A stretch of 64,000 nucleotides of DNA from Fasciolopsis buskii (taxonomy: Eukaryota > Platyhelminthes > Trematoda > Plagiorchiida > Fasciolidae). The stretch spans positions 18,860 to 82,859 of the forward strand of contig LUCM01004861.1 in NCBI GenBank assembly GCA_008360955.1, read 5' to 3'. The notes beneath the pieces were generated by a model, which saw only the letters and a list, made by a program, of their open reading frames with translations, was not told the DNA's origin and did no database searches. Numbering within the stretch: the stretch's first letter is position 1; each line of letters starts with the position of its first letter. Positions 47,670 through 61,379 of the stretch are shown here, in pieces. Made by a program: the position numbers and the translations under genes.

Positions 47670-49520
47670 CGCGGGAAGGAGAACTGGCAATAAGAAATCC
47701 CACTTTAGATAAAATTTCCAGTAACTTCCTCTTCGTGACGCCAGATGTAGTGTATCCAGAAGGAGCCTGGGCAGAATTCCGAAGGAGCCCTAATGAACCA
47801 GAAGCAGGATATAGTGTAGCATTTGGATGGTTTGCCTATACTAAGTACCAGCCTATTACTGTAGTACAAAATGGCATTATTTTAAGCGTTCAACAGTATC
47901 ATAGTACACTCAATGGTTTTCACCTGACGGTTGTGCTGCTTGTGGTATATTAAATGAAGCTCATGAGGGTCAGTAGTCTGCTTTTCTTGCTTGTGTTTTT
48001 ATCTCTTTGCCCAGTATTTTAAACATTGCAACCACCTGCTGATGATTTATGATTTTCCATTACTCATCTAAATGTTGAACCTAAATGTTTGCTAGATGCA
48101 ACCGTGTTCAACACTCGTTTCGTGGTAAAACGCATTGATATTACGGCCAGTAGAATGGAATGCTATGGAGTTCACTGTAAACTAAGAGGTTTAGTAGCAA
48201 ATAAATAGGAAGAAGTTGCGTTTTCGTCTAAGGGCTACTAAGTCCAGAGACATGATACGATGATCAGTATTACTAAACAATTTTTGAAGTGCCTTTCAAA
48301 ATACTTACCGGGTATGGTCGCCAGGGATTTCGCACCAGCTAGATTGTCTTTGATCCGATTCCGCCGGCACGATGGCTTTTAGCAAATTACAGACCATGTC
48401 ATCAAGCGGGACGAATACTGCAATTCTTTCCTCGGTATAACAAAATTCAAGGGTTTTGCCCCCAAATTGCCTTCTTGTGGTCCTTGTTCAACCCTAAACT
48501 CGTCATGGGATGGTACTTGTCCGGACCAACACTTGAGAATGGAAAACTCGAGATTAATGTGACAGAAAGACAGAAATTAGGGGACTAAGTATGGAAGGCC
48601 TTTTGGACAAAGCAGTTTGCGCTTGTTCAAAGAATTCAAAACAAAACCACCTTTCATATGCTATTGCTCGTTAGGTTGAGCCTTCAGTGTAAAGAGAAAA
48701 GTTAAAACAGTAGAATGAATGGGTGTGTTGAAATTGAGGACAACCCAAAGATCAACAGATTTAACTTTCTTGAATGGTCTACAAAAAACGGGGATGTCAA
48801 ACAAGCAACTACTTTTGAAACAGGTCAAAGTTCCGGACGTCTCTGGAAGATGGGACAATGCAATAGGATTCGCAGCTGGTAAACCGTTCCTTGACTCCCT
48901 GCTTGGCTAACGGGACTCTAATCCTGACTTCCATAAAATGGAAACGGGCAAGCGGTGGATTGAAAGCTGCCTCTGTCAGATGTATAGTTCAGTTCACATC
49001 AACTCACAACCAACCTGCTACGGTTTTGGTTCCTACCTCATAGCACTATCTACTCAAATAGGGACGAGAAGTGATGGAGGACCAACTACAAGGTAACAAA
49101 CTGATGGACAGTGTGAGAGAAAGATTTTCAGTGCAATAACGGCACTGCTATACCACCTATAGTTTTCGGTCATTGTCTGAGGGATCTCTTGGGCCCATTC
49201 TCGGCAGCCAAACTGTTTCAACAATCGCCGGCCGGATGGCTAAAGTTTCCACTCTTTCGTGTCATGTCACTGACTGGTCACTTCGACTCATCTTTCAACC
49301 ATTACTTACCTAGGAGAACTGTACAGTGAGTCAGTTGTTCAATGGATAAGCGCAAATCATGTTCCAGTCAACTTAATTTATTCATATACAGTGTTCTTTC
49401 TGCAGATTAAAACTTGGGGCCCAGTACATTACCCTTAACATCTGAGTTGCCGATAAACTTCTTCCATCATATTTCAATGGTACTACCAAGACAGCAATGT
49501 TCAAAAGCCAACAGCCTCTG
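47670..49520. other. No recognisable feature
   Basis: Short frames only; no motif, exon chain or repeat that I could support. Confidence 0.4.
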
Positions 49521-49529
49521 TGAATTCGC

Positions 49530-49835
49530 CCTTAATGGTCACATTTTTGAGCTGCGTGGTCGGGCCGACCTCAAAGCTACTGTGTATGTTTCCTTGGTCG
49601 ATTTGCAAATGTCACGCGGAGGCCATAAATGCCCCAGGTTGATGAATGCAAATGGATACTTCAGTATGCTAGAAAATGCTTGATTCGATATACTGCCAAC
49701 AGGTGGGATACAAGTACCCAAGGTGCTAAATCACTCCATCCCACCCAGTTGTTCTCCTTGAAGAACAAGGTTCAACGACGACCCACTCCAATCCTGCAGC
49801 AGGATTATACACTCTGGAGACACGGAAAGCATGTC
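49530..49835 (-). mobile_element. RTE-type RT C-terminal fragment
   Basis: On the minus strand the text 'SPECIILLQDWSGSSLNLVL' is followed by 'GEQLGGME', a one-codon break (TGA), and 'FSTLGTCIPPVGSISNQAF', then 'FAFINLGHLWPPRDI'. This is the order found in flatworm RTE elements just after the YADD box (C-K-x-L-L-Q-D-W, then L-G-S-C-I-S, then L-R-H-L-W-R-R-D-I). The fragment is about 300 bp and inactive. It is closer to the intron-7 relic than to the 14-17 kb subfamily. Confidence 0.65.
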
Positions 49836-50099
49836 GAATATACATGTACTGCCGTTCGGGGGACCAAAAAAATTTAACGACATTTTTGGTTCCTCAGTCA
49901 GTGGCACAACATTGTCTGAGCATTGTAAGATATATTCCCGGAGTATATGCATGAATAAATCACCCGAGGAAATTGGAAAATTGTGGCATATGAAAATATC
50001 CCCTGAAGAATTACCGTTAGAATCCGAAGTATGTTGGGTACATAGGTTTAGGTTATTTAGAAAAGCAATTCTCGAATGCCACCCCAATTCATGGGATCG

Positions 50100-53000
50100 A
50101 AATTTGGCTGAAGGTTGATAAAGGATCCGAGTATAAAAAGTTGATGGCGCAGGAAACTATGCAAAGATCTGGGAAACCAAGTGAATTAAAAGTACTTTGA
50201 GACAGGAGCAAAAATCTGGTCAAGGATATACACAGCCTCCAAATCGATGGGGCCATGTTGACCACAGCAAACTGTCGAACTTCGCGCTACAAGATGACGC
50301 TATCAAGAAAGTGAACCATCCTTCTCGTTTGTTTTCATTAGACCCTCCAAAGCTGCCAGTATAGTAGCCTTGGCCCGTAACAAGCGAGTTTTCAGTGCAC
50401 GAAAATAAAACCGCCGACCAAGGAGTCACAGCTGTTGAAAAATTAATAAATGTTGCTAAGTTGTTTGATAAAACAAAAGGATCGGAGTCTCAAGCAAGCC
50501 AGCTAAAATCCTTCTTGGGAAACAAGCAATCCAGTACTCCGAATATGTGCATTCGCTGGTACACAAAGGCCGATATATCTGCTTTAGACGCAGAAGCGGA
50601 ATGCAAAGCGTTACTGTTTAAATGAAAGTCAGTTATGTGAGACGGAATTTGGGTTTTTTCACAAAAATAACACATGGGGTGCAGGAGATTAGCACCGGAA
50701 CGACAGGCAATTTACCTAGACGGATAAATAATGTGTTTGCTTTGACCTGATCAAACTGACAGGAAATATACTTTATAAGTCGGTCCATTATCGTTTTCAA
50801 TCTCGAAATAGAGTATTTCCTAAGACAAGAAAGTCATTGATGTGGAATATAGCGTAGTTAAAAATGTCCCTCAAATCCACCAAACTACCGGTTGAAACGA
50901 AACATTGTGACACGTTTTGTAGACATCCTCTCCGGCAATACATGAAACCAACGATTCTTTTTGATCAAAACCCGAAACATTAAATTAGTACAGGCGCACC
51001 GCCTAAAATAAAATGGCAATCACCCGCATGTAGCTCTTCTAGTTCATATACTAATTCCAAAGGCTTACGTCCCATAACTCAGAATATTGAATTCAATTTG
51101 GGATGATCGAACACGGCGTTCAGAGGTGAACGGTTTGCCAGTTGAGACTCCAGCCTCTTTCCATAAACGGTTAACCGAATTTAAGCTGACAATAAAGACT
51201 GGTTGCATCATGGCTTCTCCACAAAACCTGCTGGATGCGATCGTAAGGCATAGACATATTTCGTGTTACTTCGCATTCTGAATATGACGTTAAATTTGTG
51301 TGCAATTTTTACGAAATTTCTTTAGCAACTTATCTTCAATTGAGGTAATATTAGCCCTTTATCAAATGTCGGGAAATCATTGATTCCGTACAATTCTCTA
51401 TAGTGTCGTGAAGTCCTCACACATTACCACCCGATTGTTCTCAGATGTCTCCATTTTCCGATGGTGACATTGATGCCAATAGTAAAATCTTGTTCCGAAC
51501 ATTCAAAAGATAATAGTTCGATTTATACAAGTTATCTTTCCTGTCCTATCAGAGCTGAATCTGCAAGAACATCTAGCTATTCTAATGTCGAGAAAATTTG
51601 TGCATTTCGGATTAGTTAATAGACTGTCAAGTTTCAGTAAAGTTCGGATGAGGCGTGAGTAGATTTTGGTCACTGAAAGTCCCAACCACTGAAAACTTGT
51701 TATTTAGCTCAACTGCCAATAATGGTCCCTCTGGATACTATCCTCGTCCGGTGATAAATGAATTGGTGTACCTGAATGATGGCGCGGTTCAGTCCGTTAA
51801 TATTTTAGAGCGAACAGAGCAATCTTGATGAGGCGAACATTTATTGGCTTTCATTATTACGATTCATAATGCCACCGGATACTGGAAGCCATGTTCCTGA
51901 GATAGAAAAGGGTGTACTACATAAGATTTCAATTGATCAGACGAGGCGTTGGGCCGATTGATCTTTAGTTGCGCACTACCATACAGTTGACTGAACTACC
52001 GAATGATTAAACAAAGACATCGTTGCACAGTTCTACAGACGTGCCTTTCTTTACTTATCCTTTTCTCATCGCATTTTCTTCTACCCGTGATTATCCTCAG
52101 TCTTATTCATTCTTCCCCTCTGCCCAAGTTGCTCTTGTTCACCTCTTTGTAGAGCTATTCTCACGGAAAATAAATTGGAACTTGAGTCAAGTTTCTCTAA
52201 CACTGTTTAAAACCACCCATCACTTTTCGTATTGTGCTTTATTTAACACTAATCAGAAAACTGACACTTTTCTCCCGAGGATTCGTTTCGGTGCATATCC
52301 TACCGTGTCAAATAAAATTGCTCAAGCCGGAAACCAGGACCTAAACTGACTACATGACATAACACCCCCCTCCCCAAAATGGCAACAATTAATCAACTAA
52401 GAAATGACAGGTGTTCTGGCAAAATTACTGTTCTGATTAGCGTTTCTTCCCATTCCTCAGTTGTTGATAGCTGAATCCGATGTATTAGGCTGTCATGATC
52501 AGTCAAGCATACGTCAGTTTAGTTCTCCCTACAGCCTGTGTTCACTTTGGTTATTATTTTAACTTATTCTATTACTAATTGTTCGGTGTGCTTTCCGACA
52601 AGTTGCTTGATTATCGGAGCTTCACTATGACACTTTGAAATGACTTCTTGAGAAGTGTGCTCCAGTGATGTAAAAAAAAGTCAGAAAAACTGAACCACGA
52701 GTTGTTCTTTTCCGATCCCATGCGCAGCGCGAATCGTTGTTTCCATTCAATCATTGGCGTAAATCAGATATTCGCAATGTAGATCCCCACACGGTGTCGC
52801 TGTGCTTATGTTGGAGCATGCAGTCCCCTAATTTGGAATTACTCTATTTTGGTTTTTGTATTATTGAGGCCGTGGATTATTTCGAATGTCCTGAATTCTG
52901 ATCGTTTACGGAAATATTTCTGACCAACGGAAAATAGTCACTTTAGTAAATTTGGCAGGAAAGGAATAGTAATTGGTGACAACAATTCGAACACCCGATT

Positions 53001-56000
53001 TTCTAGAGTATGAGGAAATACAACTCTCAAGTTCTGATATACTCATGCAAGCGAATTTGAAACTGTTGAACAGCCTAAACTCCGTCATCCCAAAACGAAA
53101 AATCCACTACGGTTCGAGAATGAAGATATGCTTGAGCCAAACTAGTAGGATAGCTTTGTGTATGCATATCTTTATCGAATAAGTGAGAGGACACAATCGC
53201 GGTGCACAAACGGGATCGACTTAGATTGAAGGTCAGTCAATGCAATGGGTTTCACTGTCAAGTAAATGGTCGTAATGGTGATATTTAGGTGCTAGCTTGT
53301 GAAGAGCAGTGTGATTTGATCGCTCAGATGACCAGATCACATAACCTGGGCGAGCGTGGGGTGGATATCATAGACAAGTGTAGCTGATGATGCAGGATGG
53401 TTACATCGGGCGTCAACCAGATGGGCGAAACGTTTAGCGTTTGTTTGCATTGGCTAGAACAACCAACCCCCTCAGTGAACATTCACCCAAAGTCCGTTTC
53501 CTAAGACAAAATGTAAGCAACGTTGAAGATTTAGAAAAAATGTTCGGTTGGCCAAGAGGTTAGGAACAAGGGTAAGCCAAATCAAATGGTGTAAGCTATT
53601 CAAATTAGCTCATGGCAAATAGGCGCATTTTATTTCTTCGTGAAGCCAACAAAAATAGCATGTTCACGCCGGAACACAGTAGGTGTGAGACATTGGTATG
53701 AAGTAATAGTGTAGGATATAGCATATGAACTGAACTAGGAATATACTATAAATAGTTCTGGGGTGGTAATTTGGCACCCTTCACACTTGGCGCCTCTTCG
53801 ACAGATGTATCCGTGAAATTAATCCAGAACCTATACGTAGTAAAGGTAGGGGCCTAGGTTAAACCATATTGAATTTTCGAAGAGCCACGGTTAGATCAGT
53901 TAGCGGAATACATTCGAATCAGGCAATGTTATTTCACTGTAAGGCTTGTCTAGGTATTACTTACGCGTGGAACTCAAGAAGATAAATAGCTTCGTACCAC
54001 ATAAGTCGTTGATAAAGTTTCAGAATACAAATGAACCACGATCTGACGACGAAGGTTTTGGTAATGAAAGAATAGCCTTTTAGAGCCCGAAGTAGACGAT
54101 AAGGCGGGAGAGCCACCGCGGGTGCAGTTCGGGTGAGTCATGCAGAATTTAGGGGATAGTAATTGCTGAGAATTATGAGGACGACAAATTTTACCTCCGT
54201 AAAATTAAATCATACGCAGTTTGATAGCTGGAAATTTTGGATGCTCGCTCTGTGAACGAGACTCAACTGTCAAATTTCCCTCTTGTCAGCCAACTGCTGA
54301 TGGCGATCTGCATTTTGCAAACAATACAAATTTTCACGTCATCGATAAACGAAATGAAACACAGAAGGTAGACTCTATGCGTCACCGTGTGCAATGATTC
54401 GATCATTGTGAACGCGAATCAGCAAAACAGAAAGATACCACAAAACGGAATTTTCGGCCCCACCGGTGGTAAAAAATAGCTTGAACCACGAAGACGTTCT
54501 GTGAAGCATTTCGTTAGCGGACCGGTTTTCGACCATTTGCTGCAGTGGGAAATGCAATCGAGACAGGCATCGGAGAAGAATGGACGGCTCGTTTTGAGGA
54601 CTAACACAACCTGATTGTTAACGCTGTTGTTTTGTCAGTACTATGGAATTACTTAGTGTCATCTGAGGTGATGAACAAAGGGGAACATTTGTGACAGGTA
54701 CGGTAACTCGTTACTGGATGTAGCAAGCAAAATATATATAATCGTTGGAAAGCGACTTGGACCACTGACCTCGGCACGAAAGAATTCTACTCCCAGATGA
54801 CATTCATTTTTCGATAATCTTGATTTCACGGCAAATATTTTTGGAGTGATCTGTGCCACTGTGCAAAAAGTAGTTCTTGTCAATTCTTCCTTATGCTGAA
54901 GGGATGGCTGTTTTTTGTTAATTTGCTTACTGACATGCCTAGAAAAACTGCACCGAGGAGTTCTTTTTTACATTAGCGGAAGAGTTCTTTGATTTTTTCC
55001 GCAGCTATCTGTTATATTCGCTCGCTTGAGTTTAAACGTATTTTATGAAACGTCGTCGTGATTAAAATCACTTAATCGATTCCACTTTGCATGTAGGCTC
55101 ACTGATAACTGTTTCTTTCCTGCTCGCTCTCTACCAACCAATCCTCGCCAGTCGAAATCGAGGGCAGATATTCATTCGAGGGTGTAAACCACTAATTCCC
55201 GTAAAGTTATTGCAAAACATTCACTGATGAATCGTAATTCTCACGGGAAGTGATATTCACTTTCAAATCGCGAAGAGTTCCAGGCATGCATTATGTGACC
55301 GTTTCCAAGGCGCACAGCTACTTGTCGCCGGTCCTGAAAAAGACCTCCCAGGGTAAGTCATTTTAAATTAATTTTTTCTGACAAAGTGTGATGAGACGGG
55401 GCCCTAGTTCCCACAATTCCCAAAATTTGTCTTGATTTCTCCCGGAAACACTATGGTTTGTCGGCAGTTTGGTTTCTCCATCGGTATCGGCTGCCAACGG
55501 TGATCTTTCAAGAACGGTTTGCGTACTTTAGGCACAACTGGTTACTATAGTCTACTTACCCTCAACAAGCATACCAAAACTGATTCGGCAGTAACAAAGT
55601 TAATGAAAGTTTCAATTCCAGTCTTTCTGAAATCCCAATGGATGACCACAAACAGATCTTATCCTTTGTAATTAAGATTGGCCTGTGCTCTGTTTAGCGC
55701 CTATTCCAGCTTTTTGTATTGCGCTGTTTCGCATCAGTTGTCGAAATGTTAGGAGACATCAATTCAACTGTGGCGACGGTCCCGCTGGCTCTTATCGTTC
55801 TCCCCTTTATGTTAGTTCCCTTACGAAAATCATTTTTCGTTCATTCTTTTCCCGTGACATCAATATTTCGATCGAAACTGGGAATGTGGACTCATTCATT
55901 CCACCACCCACTATTCGCGATGTTGACTAAAATCGTTCTGATGTTGTTGCAAAAGATATTGCTGATCATACATTAAAATCCTTAAGTAATTATACTATCC

Positions 56001-59000
56001 CGCCACAAACTTACAAGGCACATCCATCGGATCTGATTTTTCTTGTTACCCATTCTAAGCGGCCCTTGCCTGGTCTTAGATCCATTTCATCTCTTTTCCT
56101 TCCAAGCGTCTGTGTATCTTTATCGGGTTTGATTTCCTGCTTTTCTGAAACCGAAAAGAAGATAGAAATGGAACTTTATTTCCACCGTAATTCGGATTTC
56201 GAGAAGCGCTGTTTCATCGCACGCTTGGATAACAAGTCTTCAGGTGCACCGATTCGTGCATCTATTCGGGTCCCGGCCACTCCTTGAATTAGCTGCGTCT
56301 GCTGTAACTTCACTTAAACCTAATTTTTAAGTTCTGTGGTCGTTACCGCGCGACTTCAAACAAAGCTGATCGACAGAAATATACTGCAGAATAACCAGGC
56401 GTTATGCTGTCGTGGTTTAGTTTTACCGGTTATTTTTGCCGGCTAGATTCGAAGAATTCCTATTAGCGCATCCAGCTAACCCCCGATTCTTGTGTGTTAA
56501 TTACTGTTGCTCGTAGTTTGCATACCCATAACGTCCTACCATCTGGATTGTGTGTTTCTTCAGTGATATTTCAGTCGCTGATGAACTCGGTAATTCAAGA
56601 ACTGGTTGTTGTTGAAAGTTATCAGGACGTTGTAAATGCTCATGGTCCATAAAATTACATTTAATTCACTATTACAGTTGTTTTGTAAGTGTAATGTAGC
56701 TGTTTTTGTCAGAATGTTTTTGACTCAAAATCACTCAGTTCACTTAGTCAGCTCAATGAAGAATTGAGCTCTGAGTCAGGTCATGTTTGATTACCTTACG
56801 TGCTCGATGCGCGTAATCGCACAGGTGCCCGTAAATCACATCCATATTTTGGATCGTTCATTCTCAATTTTACCCGTATTATGGGACTGATATTCATTTG
56901 TCCTGCATTCAAGAACAGATCTCATAATTCGCTTTTACAGGCATTTTCGTCGTATAAAAGTCGACAGTCATTATAGATTTTTTCCCATCTTGTATTAGGG
57001 CAATGTGTCTGAGCAAAGTGGTCCTTTGGTTGTTTGTGTTGCACACCGGCTTATTGCTGCCGACATCATCTGTTTATCGATTAGTGCAACGGATTCAAAA
57101 AACATTAGTTCGGTCATATCTTCAACACTATAAAGTGCTGAACTTTAATTATCATCTATACAAATCACGAAACGGATCAACTAACCCAGTGGTGCAGCAA
57201 TGGCACATTGGAAATTTTGCTTACGGTCACGACTTTTAACGTTGCAATGCGAAGTACATTCCACATGCCCATTATCAACCCAGGCACTTCTACTTTCGTG
57301 AGGACTATGATTCGTGTTATTTGTCTGACTACCGTATAAAACTTAGCAGTCAGTGATTAATTCGTGATTCCCAATGGTCTCTTCAAAGTATGTTATCCAG
57401 CAAAAATAGTGAATAGAATACAAACAGCGGTTTCCTAATTACCAGTTTTGGAAAGGAAACTCAGCAGTCGCGCCAGATAGAATCTTGCCGTAACCCATCC
57501 CTCACCTCGACAACAGATCCTATTTGATTTACACTTCGGTTACCTGAAAACTGACAAAACAGAGACGAAGGAACATGCTCGCCTCAGTGCCACTTACACT
57601 GGGTTTGCTCTGATTCTTAACTGTTCGGAGTCCAACCGTGTGATTCGCCTTGCAGATTTGATCGTTTTTTTTATTTCGAAACTCTGAAGACCTCGCGCAA
57701 CTAACAACCAACCTTTCTAGTTGCCTCGTTCTTGGATTTTCACTGCTTACCTGTTACTAGGATTTAGCCAGACGTCCATCGTTGTTACAGGTCCTATCCA
57801 ACGGAAAATGTGAGCAACCGCATTGTATAGATCTTCGTTTTGAAGCTCGCTGGTAGGAGCCAGAAAGCTTCCGTACTCTGAGTTGCTTTATTGGTGCCAT
57901 AATTACCCTCCAAGGTTACACGGACAGTCCGGTCAAGTTCTGTCTAGTTATCGATGTCCTGCCGTACCGCTGACCGTAGGCAATCCTTGCTACAATATAA
58001 CATGGGAATTGCATGAAGAATTTTGCCAGAATTATGGCAAATTTTGGATGGGTTTAGGAAATTTCCTGAGCATACCACTTGGAATAGTAATCAGATTTGC
58101 ACATCCACTTTACGCTTCTGCAGCTGTCTGCGACCGGTCTCCGTCCCTCCAACGGAACTAACACGCCTTCACTTATCTTAAAGTTGTTTGCACTTAGTTT
58201 TTAGCTACTATTACCTAGCAAGTAGGTAAAACCAGAGTTCGAATGTCCACTGTCACTGCATCTAGATGGACTACGGAACTGGAAATGTAATCCAAAATTG
58301 CGTGACCGATATTTGTCTCAAAATTTGTGTTCATTTAAGGATAACCCGAATTACCAATGCGTTAATCTCCGGTGGTGATCAACCGAAACCAGCTTAGAAA
58401 AGTTCGCAGAATTATTCCAAACAATAATGCATTGATCCGCGTGAAAATCTCTGAAGCATTGCCCAGTTCTGACGGTCCTGCAATCGCCTGAGATGACGGC
58501 GTCTGCGTCCTGCCGAAGCAAACTCAAAATTAAAGTCAGGATATCCAGTCCCATTAGTAAATTCGGCCTAGGTTTTTCTCACCTAATATGTAAATATTTT
58601 AATTCGTTAAATTGTTTTTGCAACAAAACTCTATGGGTTTTCATCGAAGCAAAAGGTCAAACAACATCTCGCTATGGAATTCTCAGATTTGACTAAATCC
58701 CAAGTGGCTGCCCTTCTCTTCTGATCCCCTATGATTTAATTATTAAATTCTCGCTTTGATAGTCTGCTGTTCAAAGGCACGTTTTTTAGCTGCAACTTCC
58801 AGTGTGTTTGCGTGAGTCATTGATTCTCTTTCTTTGATATATATTTTTGGACCCTGTTCCCCTGTGATTAATTAGCTTCACTTCTGAAGTACTTACCAGT
58901 TTCTTGATATCCAATTTTAAAATAAGAAGGGAACCCCAGGATTTTCGTTGTGAAACTTGCAGCGTGCCTGAGGACTTCTTATTGCACTAACACTTGCAAA

Positions 59001-60830
59001 ATTTAAGTAAAATTTAGAAAATGAGAATATGATCGAACATGAGATAATGGTTAAAAAACCGGTAATGATGGAGACGAAATAATCGGTCAGATTTTGAGAC
59101 AGTTGACGGTTCCGATTCCGTATCCTATAGGTGAAGACAACTACAATTTCCATCTCCTTCCATTTTGAATGCGAAAGGTGAATTTTGAAAGTTGGATTAA
59201 ATTTTCTGAAATTGTGTCTATTTAAGTTAGCTCATTTTTTTTTAATTAAGCTTCAAAAACGAACAGAACAGTGGCAGAGGGACGCGGTGTTCACTGGCAG
59301 TGTTGACTTTTCTCACGCTACGCGATGCCGAATTCTGATGTTGTAGTACTGTGCACTGACTGTGTGCGTTCAAATCTCGACATGAACAAAAGTCTTGCCG
59401 TACACAGACGGGATTGGAAAAAATCAAGTTGCTTGGAAGCTTAATTATTTCCCGAAAATTTTCATATTCATTAGTTAAGAAAACGGTGTTCTGTCAAGAA
59501 TAGTCAAGACATAATGTGTCGAACTTGGTCACTAGAGATGGTGCCCAGAAATCTTAGTTTCTTAGATTTTCCTATCAGAAAGCGCCCCAAAGACTCGCTG
59601 GAAATCCGCGTTGTGCATTATTTACGTATACTAAATAAATCAACAATTTCAAAAGTATTTCTGAACACTTCTTGGATAGTAAACCTTGAATAACGCCGAT
59701 AGAGGTCCATAAGTCTACTTCCAGTGCAATGTCCCTTAAGGTGCAGTCAGCAGTAGAGCTGTTCATGAATGTGTTTGGGGTGATCTAGAATTGAACGCTC
59801 TAGATAAGCTTCTGTTAATCACAGTATAACTTCTATCATGTGTTCAGCAGATGACTCCGACTGCGTAAGCAACAGATGGTCCGAAAGAAGCGGGCAAATA
59901 CGTTAAATGTGACTAAAATGCAAAAATTTGTATCTGAAATTAATTAACAATTTCATTAATCATGCCGATGCACCAGTAGTATGTATTATTTAAAAGTGCA
60001 ACAGTTTATTCAGATTGAAAGACCTCAATCTCACAATCTAAAGCCCCAGGATCGAGCTTATTTAGAGGTTTGCTTTAGCGCTTTCCTGTCTATCATGCAC
60101 TAGGCGAATGTGTATACGTACACCGACTTCGAAGTGGCCACCCGTACAAACCGGAATGTCATATCATTAGTCCTTCCAGGAAAATTATTTTTATAAATCG
60201 AAATAATCATATGAAACAAAGAGTGACCCGTCATTCTATTTGATGCAACATAATATTTTACATCATATATATATGCATTTATAGTTTTCTGTCATACTGT
60301 GGACCACAGGCTGTGTATTCTGAACTCGAGTACTGTTCGCCCAGATGAGGAACATGTGTCCGAATGCGTTCATGCTGAATGAAGCAGGGCCAAATAGGAC
60401 CGATTGAGTCTGTCTCCGGTCTCGCCAGAATAATGTGGCTTGACCCCCGGTATACTATTGCCCAGCTTAGTAGCCTTTCCAATGGGATGATGCTTGATAC
60501 TTGTGCGGCTATGTTTAACTAGTAAACCAACCGGACACTTGGACTCCATTTGTCCCCTTTTAAGCTTATGACGATGAGCTGTTTTTAAGCACACTCTTCT
60601 GTGTGCACTCAACCGAGCTCACATTCTGCTGGTAAGTAAGAGCCACACTCTCCTTCCTTCTTCCCCTCTCCCTCTCTCGCTCCTTATGCCTACTCACATG
60701 AACAATAGACAGCGATCGATAATAGATCTAAAGAAATCCAGCTAAATCCAGCACTGTCTTGCATGAGGACGGTGATCAGAGATGACGGCGTTTTAGAATA
60801 GGTCTGATTAGTAAATCGCCTTTGGGTTTT
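50100..60830. other. Long stretch without a recognisable gene
   Basis: Over 10 kb of AT-rich sequence with only short frames. A few have locally protein-like composition (for example 50395-50625, and 56150-56287 ending 'PIRASIRVPATP'), but none has a motif, a convincing splice context or a neighbouring exon in phase. It may hold decayed repeats or the introns of a gene whose exons lie outside the window. Confidence 0.35.
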
Positions 60831-60839
60831 CGTCCTATA

Positions 60840-61370
60840 AGTTGGTCCAGGCTGCGGCATCTTACATCGCGAAGCCAACCATAGATAAGCAAATCTGTTC
60901 ATCATTTGAACACACTGTTGGTGCAGAACTAACAACACAGCATGCAAGCAAAGGCGCTGGATTGATACTCTTAAATGAACAACAGCTCCAATGCAGCGGG
61001 AGGTATCTGTTTATATCTCAAAGAGAACTTCCACGATGGAGACAAAGAGCTCCAAATGGCTATCTGTTTGATGGAAACTCCACCTCGGGGAATTCACTCA
61101 AGGAAACCTTCATTTCCATCGATGATACCCCATACCGACCAGTGTGTTTTACTGATGTTCGCATTGACATGCATAAATTATCTCTACTATATCCTTTTTC
61201 AGTATTCAAAATTTATGGGTAATGAGCCAAACTCACGTGTCTTCATAATTACTGGTGACCTATTGGCACTGTGTACATTTCGAGCTCCCCTGGCTAATAA
61301 AGAATCATATTTGCCTATTCGCATCCAGAGCTTAGAGAATGACTGGATGGTATAGGGTGGCTGCAATAAT
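60840..61370 (+). other. Doubtful endonuclease-like relic
   Basis: Two overlapping plus frames (60842-61222 and 60975-61355). The second reads 'NAAGGICLYLKENFHDG', which resembles the G-G-G-x-C-x-Y-x-K box in endonucleases of CR1-like retrotransposons. The following text does not convincingly continue the domain, and no RT follows. I list it only as a lead. Confidence 0.2.
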
Positions 61371-61379
61371 AGTCCGAAA

